Assembly (NCBI RefSeq): GCF_041381155.1
Contig: NC_091144.1
Span: 18,733,544 to 18,797,543 of the forward strand
DNA length: 64,000 nucleotides
Source: Argopecten irradians
Lineage: Eukaryota > Mollusca > Bivalvia > Pectinida > Pectinidae
Reading direction: 5' to 3'
The position numbers and the translations under genes are program-made. The notes below the pieces were generated by a model. It saw only the letters and a program-made list of their open reading frames with translations, was not told the DNA's origin and did not search any database. Below, in pieces: positions 21,627 to 32,648 of the stretch (positions are counted from its first letter, which is position 1; each line of letters begins with the position of its first letter).

Positions 21627-24600
21627 ATGAAAGAATCTGAAAAGATGTCTACAATGTGGTTGCTCTATGTGTCGTCTGCTTTGGTACAGATATCGACTTT
21701 TATCGTTGGGCCTGCTGAAGGTAGTTCATCCGATGTGTTTGTCCATAATCATATTTTTAATGTCCTCTTTAAGAGTATTGGGGATTTTTTTATACTTTAT
21801 TTTTCTATTTTCTACTTGCTGGTATTGTTTGTTTGCATTCAATTATACATGTAGTATTAATGTGTTATCACAAAGCAAATTAACGCTGTTTAAGGTTCTG
21901 ATACTCGCATCAATTTTGATTTATTGTATATCAAAATTGAAGAACAAACTTCTTGAACTCATATTTCTATTCAACATATCATTTTAATGTATACCCGATA
22001 ACCCATCTCACACACTGTATAGTTAACAAACTTCGCGGGTGTAAAATAAGCAAAATTAAATTAACTTTTGCACAGAAGCTTTTAATTATTTTTACGAATT
22101 ATATTTATCACCTTTGAAATCGTCATTCATGCCACAGGCTCTGATATGTAAAACCACGATTTTGATTAATTTCGCTAGCTATCAATTGTAGCGAATTTGG
22201 ATGAACCTGCAAATTTAGTTGATTTAAGAAGCCCTCGAATTTATTAACAAATATACAGTACTTTACTCGATTTTACGGTCTAGGGCTTGCTCTAGTTATT
22301 AGCTGTGTGTGTGATAACACAGCTAATAATGTTTTTATATACCTTTCGCTTCACTGACTCTGGCCTTGACAACAGACATGGACAATTTGTTATATACTAT
22401 TCTGTGTACGTTCACGCACACTAATGAAGTCCTTATTATAGTTATTGTAAATGACGTATACAACATTGATCTTGATGTGCGAACAAATAAGATATTTCTC
22501 ATTCAAGAAACACAGATATTAGTTTTATCTCGACGGTTTTTTATTGCCATAGTTTCCTATTTGAAAACTCTAACTTTGAATCTTATGATCGATATCGTTG
22601 ACTAACTCTCCGAGGAGTTAAATTTTGAATATTTTTCAAAACGTTTTTACTATCATCTTTTCCAATAAATGCTGTATTTTTGATTAACATTATCCTTGTG
22701 TGAAATACAGTTCATTTTCATGACTCGGATCATAGTAACTGATTCCATATGCTTTCCTGTCATATCTAGTGATGGTACTTTTCAATTTTGATTTTTATTC
22801 TTCTTGTAAATTGATATTTAGGTAAGACTAACGGGAGTTCGTCCGCGGACATCTCCAGCCAGGCCAAAGGTAGTGGGAACTACATCGATAGTTTCCCGAT
22901 GTGGATGTGGTTTCCAGATTTTGTGCCCCCACTATTTGATGTCAACACAGAGAGAATGATGATGAAAGAAATGCAACAAGCCCTGCTGTTGTCTAAAATG
23001 GAATTTGGTGAACATGGGAACATGATGTTGCAGTAAGTAAAGTATTTGTAAAACGAAGCTTTAGATTTCTACGGTTATTTGATACAGAACTGGATTTCAC
23101 TCGTAATACCTACATTTGACCAATCTCTCGTGGCCGGGATTTTCGGAGGACAATTGCCAGACCCGAATTCCCTAACATCGACACACAGTTACTAGCTATA
23201 GATACCATTGTAGTGGTTTCACATTTTTGACCACATTGTGTTATATCATAATCATGATTTAATGAACGTGTTACATTATGCTGGTTTTGTAATTTCATTA
23301 AATTCCATTTATATACGCATATGCTATAAGATAGTTATCAATATTTTTTCTTCACAGAAACAACCCGGCATTATTCCAGGGGAGTACGGAAACTTTCCAC
23401 CCCTTCTCTCTGTCAACCTTAGGCGAAATGATTGATACTCACCTATCTTCACCAAACTCTGACTCCGTGCGGACAACATCATCTAGTAAAATCAAAACCA
23501 AATCACATCGACGTAGCCCTTCAAAACGGAAGTCGCGTCGTCGACGGAAATCAAATAAAAGGAAAAAGAAATCTATGAAGCACCAAAGTCTCCAAAACGT
23601 TGAGAATCAAAATCAAGGAAGAACAGTAGATAATGGAAATCGGAGATTCCGCAGGGACGCTGATTTGTCAAAAGATGACATCAAAGAAACTAGTTTTGGC
23701 TCTTTAACTTCCAAAGAAAAAATAAACCGACGAATAACTTTACCAAAAAGCAACAAAAGTATATTCATAACTTCTACAAGGAAAGATAAAGAGAGGAAAC
23801 ACCGTCGTAGTTCTTCTATGAAACACAGAAAACGTTCTAGTCGTTATCGGACCACTCGTCGACATAGGTCCTCGTCACAAAAGAGAAGACAAGGTCGGAG
23901 TAAAACTTCTAAAAAGAGTAAAAGGAGAACTCGTTTATTGAAACAATTGGTAGATCAGGGTAAAAAGAAAATAAGCCGGCGTCATCTATCCAAGATTACC
24001 AACGAGAAAATAAGTCGACATGTCACTTTGTTTAACAAAAGCAATAAAGAAACACGCGGTTACACTGTATTATCGAAGAAAAACAAAATGAAAATAAGGA
24101 AGCCGTACAAGTTATCAGATAGGGTAAAAGAGAAAATTCGTTTATACATAAATTTATTGAGGAGAAAACATGCTGGGATCAAAGGTTCTACTGTTCAACA
24201 CAAAAAGAGACCTCGTCGACATAGCAATTCATTAACAAGTGACAAGAAGAAATTAAAATGGAAATCAAAACAAACTCAGATTTCATCTGATAAGAACAGC
24301 ATTACGAAACGAAAGCCTAGTTCGCCATTACACAACAACAGGGAATTTAAAAGAAAGCTTGGTAATACATTTGTTGTAAAACAGAAACGAAGGAAGAACA
24401 AATTATCAAGGAAAAAGAAGCAAAGGAAAACTCTTATTACCCGATCAGATCCTGACGAAAAGAAAACAAGCCGGTTGTTAAAGTATCCGAACAGTGAAAA
24501 GAAAGAATACGATCAAGACAATTCCACAGATATAGACACAACAAAATTAAAAAGTTCACGGGAAAATAAAAAGAAAAGACGTCGCACGAAAGCTAAGGAT

Positions 24601-26325
24601 TACCCAAGGAAATCCAGAATGATGCATAAATTCATATCCGTTGGCGGTAAAATGGAAAGAAAAGCACTACAAAACCAAGTGACTGAACCGATTACGGGAA
24701 GACAAGTCTCATCATACAAAAAGGGCAAAAAGAAAACCAGAATGTCCAATAATTTGTCTGAAAAAAATAAGGATATCATTCGCAAATATATTAAGCTATT
24801 TAATGATCGCAAGGCAAAGCAAGAGCTGAAGGGTTTTCTATACAGAAAACACAAACAAAGATCACGCCGACATACAGATTATAAGAAGAAATCGCACGGA
24901 CTGAAGACTCATTCTGATAAAGACAAATTAATGGTACCCAGTCAAAGCACTTTGTCAAAAAGGGACAGAAATGATAAAAGAAATCTTATATCTGACGAAA
25001 AGAAAAGAACGAAACGTAGGAAGAAGATTAAGAATCAAACAAAAAGTTTTATAACTGGATCGAATCCAGACAAAAAGATAAAACAGAGTGTGGTAAGGTT
25101 GCCAGATGGAAACAAGAATCTACAACCATCAGATAACTCATCAAAAAATGAAAAGAGTGAATCACAAAGATCGAATGAAAAAAATAAAAGGAAAAAACGT
25201 CGGCATCGCACGAAATCAAAGGATAGCACAAAGAACGAAAGAAAGATATCTCATAGTGGTAAAACAAACAAGAACACAAGTCAAAAAAAGACTTCGTTAA
25301 AGACTGAAAAGAAGTCTTTGTCTGAAAAGGACAAAAAGATAACAAAACTTGTCATACCATTAAAGAATAAAAAGAAGAAATCCCGAAAACTACCAGGAAA
25401 AGATGAGACGAAATCAGACAAAGATATAACCCCTTTTAAAAAGAACACTGAAACATTTCACATTTCGTCTGATAAACGCAAAAAGACATCCCGATCACAA
25501 AAGAAGACACCGAAGGATAAAATGAAAGTAAGAACTCCTTGCAAAAGTGGAAAGAGAAAACGCAAGTGCACCAGTCTCATACAAAAGGTTGAGAAAAAAG
25601 CAGGAACTGTAAGAGATTCACACACAAGAAAAACAGACAAAAACGGTCATCAAGTTAGAGAGTCGGTCAAAAGGAAGAAAATGAAATTAAATAGCAGCTT
25701 TTTTAGCAGGATATTAACATCAAATGTTGCCAAAAAGAAATCAAAGCACAAAAGCAACACTCCAGATAGAAAAAATAAAACAAAATCACACACACGACAC
25801 ATGGATTTCGATAACACCATACAGTCGAATGACGAAGTGTCTTTACATTCAGGCAATGATGAAATTAAATCTAGACGCGATAAAAAGTCAGGCCGCAGAC
25901 GAAACAGTTCAGATGGTTTGCCATACCACCATAGCATTGATAGAACTTCGAAGATAAAGATAGAAATTCGGAGACCAAACTCTTCGACAGAAAAAAATGA
26001 AAGCACCCCCATTCAAACTGATGTAATATTTTTCGAATCCAAAAGACCTTCGCTTCAAGATCTTTTTACGTCGGGAGAAGACAGGGACAGTTCGGATGTT
26101 TATGCTGTCCCATTTCTTAAATCACGAAAAAAGAATGATTCTAATCGATCAAACGACCTATCATTTCGAGGTGAAATGAACAACCATCGCCCCGCTTTTT
26201 CATCGTTTTCCCAAAGCGATGGTCACGATAATGTCCAGTTCATGCCCTCGTCAAAATTCGATATGGGCGAGACGGGTAAGGGTAACCAACAAAGTCCAAC
26301 TTCGGAAGAAGAAACTTCCTACTAG
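21627..26325 (+). CDS. Gene A: secreted, extremely Lys/Arg-rich protein, about 1,090 residues
   Basis: Coding exons: 21627-21720, 22822-23032 and 23358-26325. Their GT-AG joins keep one frame (phases 1 and 2) and give 1,090 residues. The start could be 21627, 21645 or 21654, all in frame; the ATG at 21654 puts MWLLYVSSALVQISTFIVGP at the front, a typical signal peptide. Exon 2 encodes a short module with WFPDF (residues 60-64), ERMMMKEMQQ and a Met/Gly-rich end. Exon 3 is a single block of about 989 codons dominated by Lys, Arg, Ser and Thr. It has two recognisable repeats of roughly 205-215 residues (LSDRVKEKIRLYINLL versus LSEKNKDIIRKYIKLF; ITRSDPDEKK versus ITGSNPDKK). It is probably a secreted polycation, for example a matrix or granule component, but I do not recognise the family. 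Gene B shares its exon plan. Clusters of basic residues could also suggest a nuclear protein, but the signal peptide argues otherwise. Confidence 0.8.
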
Positions 26326-27198
26326 ATTTGAAAACTATCGCGGACTTTCTATTTTACCATTTGCATGTAATAAGTATTAAATGTTTTCAAAATATTCTAA
26401 AAGTAGTGTTTTTGTGCAAAGAATAGGCTATATTTACATTTATAGTAAGATTATAGTTTAACACTTGTATTCTCTTGTATTTAAATTTAGTATACTCGTG
26501 TTACAATCAACGGGAAATAACTCGATTTTACCCATATTTTAAGCCACTTTTCTGTTTGGTAACGTGTGGTATCAGTGTTTTGATAATACATGGAACATGA
26601 TACTTAGATAATATAGTAAATACTCATTTCTATCTGGAATATTAAAAACAATTCCCTTCTTTTCGAAATTTTCAAATGACTTCGATAACAATAACTTGAG
26701 TCAATAAAAATAAATTAATCAAACTTTAACTTAGATATCTATTAGATCCTTATCATTTTAGGCACATATTCTTCAATGATTTTTTTTTTCATTAACACAT
26801 TTGGTGAAAACTCAAGCATCTGTCATAAACTCAAACTATCCGAAGAATATGTAATTTACAAACAATCATGCCTTTAGATTATCTAATAAAACTTGGCTAA
26901 TACAATGATTTTATATTTTCGCCTTTTACAATTTGTCTGTTCAGTTTGATTAATTGGTAAAAATGTAAACATTATCATTCTGTTACTAACAGTATAATAA
27001 ATACATAAATAACACAGTCATCCACTTAAATTTTATTTGATTCAAAATAAAATCATTTGAAGTCATTATTCTTTGAGTTGTCATTCGTTCATTCATTTAT
27101 TTACTTTTCTGTTACAAGTTCAATAAGAAATAGCACACATACTATTAAACTGGAGATATACTGCACTGATATGTTTACAAGCATTTGTACTATATACA
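26326..27198 (+). other. 3' flank of gene A
   Basis: AT-rich sequence, probably 3'UTR and intergenic. No other gene is visible before the satellite array. Confidence 0.5.
26703..26708 (+). terminator. Candidate polyadenylation signal of gene A
   Basis: AATAAA (in TCAATAAAAATAAATTAATC) lies about 380 bases after the stop. It is the first canonical hexamer I see downstream. A further AATAAA-like word lies near 26884. Confidence 0.4.
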
Positions 27199-28363
27199 AT
27201 GTAACAATATGTGTTAATTCTGTCGGTAGTACATGACAACGTCCGTAAATGTGTTAATTCTGTCGGTAGTACATGACAACGTCCGTAAATGTGTTAATTC
27301 TGTCGGTAGTACATAACATAACAAAGTCCGTAAATGTGTTAATTCTGCCGGTAGTACATGACAACGTCCGTAAATGTGTTAATTCTGTCGGTAGTACATA
27401 ACAACGTCCGTAAATGTGTTAATTCTGTCGGTAGTACATAACAACGTCCGTAAATGTGTTAATTCTGTCGGTAGTACATGACAACGTCCGTAAATGTGTT
27501 AATTTAATTCTTTCGTTAGTACATGACAAGGTCCGTAAATGTGTTAATTCTTTCGGTAGTACATGACAACGTCCGTAAATGTGTTAATTCTGTCGGTAGT
27601 ACATGACAACGTCCGTAAATGTGTTAATTCTGTCGGTAGTACATGACAACGTCCGTAAATGTGTTAATTCTGTCGGTAGTACATAACAACGTCCGTAAAT
27701 GTGTTAATTCTGTCGGTAGTACATAACAACGTCCGTAAATGTGTTAATTCTGTCGGTAGTACATGACAACGTCCGTAAATGTGTTAATTCTGTCGGTAGT
27801 ACATGACAACGTCCGTAAATGTGTTAATTCTGTCGGTAGTACATGACAACGTCCGTAAATGTGTTAATTCTGTCGGTAGTACATGACAACGTCCGTAAAT
27901 GTGTTAATTTAATTCTTTCGTTAGTACATGACAACGTCCGTAAATGTGTTAATTCTGTCGGTAGTACATGACAACGTCCGTAAATGTGTTAATTCTGTCG
28001 GTAGTACATGACAACGTCCGTAAATGTGTTAATTCTGTCGGTAGTACATAACAACGTCCGTAAATGTGTTAATTCTGTCGGTAGTACATGACAACGTCCG
28101 TAAATGTGTTAATTCTGTCGGTAGTACATAACAACGGTAGTACATAACAACGTCCGTAAATGTGTTAATTCTGTCGGTAGTACATAACAACGTCCGTAAT
28201 GTGTTAATTCTGTCGGTAGTACATGACAACGTCCGTAAATGTGTTAATTCTGTCGGTAGTACATGACAACGTCCGTAAATGTGTTAATTCTGTCGGTAGT
28301 ACATAACAACGTCCGTAAATGTGTTAATTCTGTCGGTAGTACATAACAACGTCCGTAAATGTG
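27199..28363. repeat. 40-bp satellite array, about 29 copies
   Basis: Head-to-tail 40-bp units contain TGTGTTAATTCTGTCGGTAG and TACATGACAACGTCCGTAAA. Most units differ only at ACATGAC versus ACATAAC. Two units, near 27500 and 27905, share an insertion (AATTTAATTCTTTCGTTAG), and a few units have small insertions or deletions (near 27313 and 28130). It has no coding meaning. It lies about 0.9 kb downstream of gene A. Confidence 0.95.
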
Positions 28364-28365
28364 AA

Positions 28366-30010
28366 GTTATTAAAGTAATTATCATTTCTAAATTAACATA
28401 ATTAGCAAGTCAACATAAAACACTACAATGTGTCTTAATGTAGGACAGCTGGGTAATTCTACTGAGGAATTGTTATTTCAAATTCAACTACCATAATATG
28501 ACAAACATCAAGGGAGAGAACTCAATCTAGCTTGACATATGCAATGCTTGAACTCCTTATGCATTTCATATGAAAGTATTGCCTTAAAATGTTTTAAAAC
28601 GATAATGGAGGCAAAACATCACAGATTTTTAAAGAGAAGAACTTATAAAATATGTCGATTTCGAGATACAAAACGACGTGAGTGAGGTACGATTTGTTCT
28701 GGATTATTAATATTTTCAGTGTTGGTGACGTCATAATCAACTAATCGACGCTAATTTTATATCATTCGCGTTGTTTTCACATCTTGAAATCAAAGTATGA
28801 CTTAAGAAACAATCGTTGTGTAGATAAGTATTAGTGTTCAAATTATAGGTCGACCGGAAGGCGGAAGCTTGAAAACGCGACGTTGTGGAACGATTTGTCA
28901 TCCAGCTGTTCCATTAATCTCGTTTCTCGCCGTAAAAGGGTGTCATAATTTTAAATATGATATAATAAACTTTCAATAATTTTTATTTTTATAAATTATT
29001 TTAATGTAAATATATGGATTGAATGTATTTTTCTAATTTTCATAGCGGCTATGAATAGCAGAAGCTATCTACATATCCCGTGGAGCGCGTTCATACATTA
29101 AATTCCTATATATATATCACAGTGTTTCTAAAACAATTAAGTTCCTCAGTCATATTTCATTGCAAGTAAAACACGGACTGGTACATAAGCATTACAGCTC
29201 ATTTAATATTTTCATAGTGAATTGCACCGAGTAAGTTATAAGTCCAATTTAAATTAGCTTACAAATGATGTTTTAAGAATCTAGCAATGAGTTTTAATGT
29301 TTGTGTGTCGGGTCACCGAAAGGCGTTACAAAGCTAAGTGGACAGCTGGTGATGGTGGGAAAATCCAGAGATATACTACCGACAAGTCATGGACAGGTCA
29401 ATCGAAGCAGAAAATATGTTATGACGAATTACATAAATATCCTTATCTAACATGACGCTTCCAAATTGGTACACTTTTTGAAGATAATTGATAAAAATTT
29501 CTAACGTGTGCTTCGATTCAGATTTTCTCCTAATATTCAACAAATATATGCCTTTAGTTTTAATTTCATAATTTGATTACTTGTCAGCATTGCATACACT
29601 TATAAATAAAAAGCTTTGAAGAATCCCCGGTCCAGTCCTGTGTTGTACACCTCCTAAATTTGATTTGATTGATAAAGGTCTAGACATGATAAAACAGTTT
29701 GGAATTAATTTAAGGAAAGTTCAAATACATTTTAGTTTATTTTAGCCACATATCTGTCAATAATTTCCCATTCAGCTATTGTTTTCCTCGTTCTAAAATT
29801 TATGGGGTTTTAGGGTTGTCGCACGATGTCGTTTCCCGGTTTTTTTCTTCACAATTTTATTATTTTCATGTTTAAATAGAAATAATAAGCAAGAGGAAAG
29901 AATATGACGTATGAAAAATGTCACCGTTACTATAAATCACCTTAAAACATGGCTGTGATGTTATCTATTGTTATAGCTTGAGGTATAGTCGGAGCAAAGT
30001 CTACTATTAT
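28366..30010. other. Intergenic, with a CRE and one solo repeat end
   Basis: No gene is supported. GGTGACGTCATAATCAACTAATCGACG-like sequence at about 28722-28748 matches one end of the palindromic element at 34535-34627 (shared words TGACGTCA and CTAATCGACG). The rest is AT-rich. Confidence 0.5.
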
Positions 30011-30100
30011 CACCTTCTACTGTGGAATAGTTACCTTTTGCTGTGGAATAGTTTGTGAACTATTCCACGGGAAAAGGTAACTATTCCACAGTTGAAGGTG
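30011..30100. repeat. Fold-back hairpin H7
   Basis: CACCTTCTACTGTGGAATAG at 30011 pairs with CTATTCCACAGTTGAAGGTG ending at 30100, and the inner GTGGAATAGTT/AACTATTCCAC pairs around a GTG loop. Arms are about 43 bp. The word ACTATTCCAC recurs at about 30998 beside hairpin H4. A diverged relative (H8) lies at 39112. Confidence 0.9.
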
Positions 30101-30942
30101 AATGTAGTGAATCAGGTGAACATAGCTTAGCATGTAATCAGAAATACATCCTCATTCATTAAATCCTCGGAGAGATGGATTAAATATTAACCCAGGTACT
30201 TGTCAACGTTGTTGTGATCGCACAGTATTTGTAAACTTATTTTCATAATACCGATATACATATACATGCATACATGCATATATGTATACAATTTCCATCA
30301 CTTCATTCCAAAATAAATTTGATAAGTTCTTTCACAGCCACTGTATCCATAACCAAAAAAAAAAAGAAGAATTAATTTCAACAAATCCAGAAGAGAGAAG
30401 ATTAAATCCCATGAGATAAATGCTGAATTTTCTGCCAAAATGAAATTACAGATGCTTGACATGCTTTTTTCCCATCACTTCATTTATCCAAATCACTTCA
30501 TATTCCATAAAAATGGCATCAATTAAACAAATTAACATCCCAACACCTTTCAAGAAGATAATAATTCCCAATGAATACTTTCAAAAAACACACTCTTTTT
30601 ATCCAAAACGTTGGGGATTATTTTGTTGTTTTTTCTTCTTCTAAACTTCACTCTAAGGCCTGTGCTGCATGAGAAAAGATTTTTACCCAAATCACTTCAA
30701 ATTCATATCCAAAAATCATCACTATTGCATATACAGAGCTACAAAAAATGTATACATATTTATGGTCCTCCATGTTGAACAGTGAAAACTAAACTGAGTA
30801 AATGTTTCAGTGTGAGTACCATATAGTACCTCTGCATGGATTTAAAAAAAATCATGCAAATCATGATTCTTGTTCTCCTAGTGAGGTAAATAAATGAATC
30901 GTGAATAGGTCTCAAAGTTTAAATAGGTAGTAAGGGTAATAC
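30101..30942. other. Spacer between hairpins H7 and H4
   Basis: AT-rich sequence, with a short palindromic TATACATGCATA run near 30257 and A-rich tracts. No exon is supported. It may be the body of an element bounded by the two hairpins. Confidence 0.45.
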
Positions 30943-30998
30943 TCAAGATAATGAATAGTTCTCGGCCCTTACGGTCCTCGAACAATTCATTATCTTGA
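30943..30998. repeat. Fold-back hairpin H4
   Basis: TCAAGATAATGAATAGTTC pairs with GAACAATTCATTATCTTGA around the tip CTCGGCCCTTACGGTCCTCG (30961-30980). The right flank (GACTATTCCACAGTTTTTGG, TGTTTCTC) recurs in diverged form at 38481-38511. Confidence 0.85.
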
Positions 30999-31117
30999 CT
31001 ATTCCACAGTTTTTGGTGTTTCTCCTATACTTAATGTTTTGTTCAGAATAATTATTGTCAGTTTAAATCGTAAATTGAAAATTATGTTTCGTATATAATA
31101 AAAGTGTACAATTTTGG

Positions 31118-31290
31118 GCAGCGTACCAATTTGGGAAGCGTACCAATTTTGGTACATATGTAGCGTACCCAAGTTGGGTAGCGTAACAATTTGGGTAGCG
31201 TACCAATTTTGGTAACGTACCAAGTTGGGTAGCGTAACAATTTGAGTAGTGTACCAATTTTGGGAAGCGTACTAATTTGGGTATCGTCAC
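31118..31290. repeat. Degenerate tandem array of about 19 bp
   Basis: About nine copies of a unit like GGGTAGCGTACCAATTT, with variants ACCAATTTTGGTA and AACAATTTGGGTAGC. The open frames across it are by-products of the repeat. Confidence 0.85.
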
Positions 31291-31589
31291 GTTATGTTTA
31301 CCTTTATCGCCAAAGTTTTTTAAAGAAATTTAAAAAATAAAAATGATTTTTTTTCTTCAAGCAAATTCTGATTTAATTTAGATAAATCTTGTTAGATAAA
31401 CTTGCAAAAAAAAAGCATTAAAAAACATTGTTTGTTGTATCTCAACTGAAGTGAGCTTCTTTGACATCACATCTAGTTAAGGTTATAAGGTTTTAAGATA
31501 TTCCAACCTATACTCTTTGGATGTCTCCTTACAGAAATAATAACTACATAAATCAATATTCCTCAACTGGGATGTCAACTGTTCATATG

Positions 31590-31776
31590 ATTCCATATTT
31601 GCATATTACAGAGTTATCTGCCCTTGCGGGTAGGTATTGATTGTGACGTCATGAGTTTCCGAGCGTAACGTCATACTTTTCGGACGAAACGACGTAAATT
31701 GCGCTCACAAAATAAATACGTAACAATTGATACCTACCCGCAAGGGAGCTAACTCTGTAATATGCAAAGACGGAAT
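31590..31776 (+). mobile_element. 186-bp MITE family, copy B
   Basis: Same ends as copy A (GCATATTACAGAGTTATCTG and CTAACTCTGTAATATGC) and the same interior, with TGACGTCA at 31644. Divergence from copy A is a few percent by eye. Confidence 0.9.
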
Positions 31777-32563
31777 ATCAACCTGAATATAGGAAAGAGC
31801 GTTTGATGAGTAGGTTTATTTAGGTTGATAGATAAAGAAGTGTGGTGATGGGAATAAACTTTTCATTTTCAGGATGAAAATAGCGAATTTCGAAGGGGAC
31901 AATGAACCGAAATAACCAGTGTGACGTTTCAGTGCAAGTGTTGAAAAACTGTTACCAATAACAACTTATAATGATTTCTACAATAATATATATAGAATCT
32001 TAGATGAGTGTTAATTGCGTATGAGATTTTATGAAACGAGTCTAAGAAGTTTCAAGATACTTTTTATCACTCAACTACAAGTTCCTATATAACAAAGAAT
32101 TTCACGTCAAAACGAATTCCGAAAATTCAGCAGAGCCCGCCATTTTGTCCCGCCGTCCTGACGTCATTTTTATTGTTTCTGTCTGGCGTCAAAGTTAATT
32201 TTCCCAACCAAAGAAAATCGCTCCAGATCATGTTACACTAGTGACATATGCAAAAACATTACACGAGCAAAATCACTGGATATCAGGCGGATTATGTGAT
32301 AAAAGATTGTTCGTCATGCTTTTGGTATGGGCAAAAGGTTAAAAAAAATGAATGTTGAGATTTTCAAGATGCCTTAAGTGCCAATTTGTACTTAACTTTA
32401 CAGATGACATTTATTTCTGTTTTGATCAGGGCTTAAGATTATATATGTTATTGATATGGAAATTAATTTTAGGAGTAAAACATAAGTGTTTGAGAATTTC
32501 AAGAGGCCCACTGGCCCCAATTCAATTCTGCCATTCTGCTAAATACCATGGGTAAATGCAATG
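31777..32563. other. Spacer with a promoter-like block
   Basis: CCCGCCATTTTGTCCCGCCG followed by TGACGTCA (32159-32166) is locally GC-rich and looks like a YY1-type plus CRE promoter motif. No exon is supported. Hairpin H6 follows. Confidence 0.4.
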
Positions 32564-32648
32564 TCACCGTCTATCATCGGTAATTATCGGTGTTTTGTGC
32601 TGTCGCTTCGAGTGTAGCTATATCCGGTGTACCGATGATAGACGGTGA
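32564..32648. repeat. Fold-back hairpin H6
   Basis: TCACCGTCTATCATCGGTA at 32564 pairs with TACCGATGATAGACGGTGA near 32648, with about 40 bases between the arms. Some 35 bases later comes ATAATGGCTGCCAGACGC (ATG at 32683), a start-like motif without a supported frame. Confidence 0.85.

Noticed and set aside
24600-26012. Phe/Ser/Leu-rich minus-strand frames opposite gene A
   Set aside because: They are shadows of the A-rich Lys/Arg coding exon.
23428-26325. Starting gene A at the ATG at 23428
   Set aside because: The frame is open upstream to a good acceptor at 23357 and joins cleanly to two earlier exons with a signal peptide.
27199-28363. CRISPR-like array
   Set aside because: Units are head to tail without unique spacers, and the genome is eukaryotic.
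30011-30998. H7 and H4 as the two ends of one classic transposon
   Set aside because: They are not inverted copies of each other and no flanking duplication was found. The relative at 38.5-39.2 kb has the opposite order.
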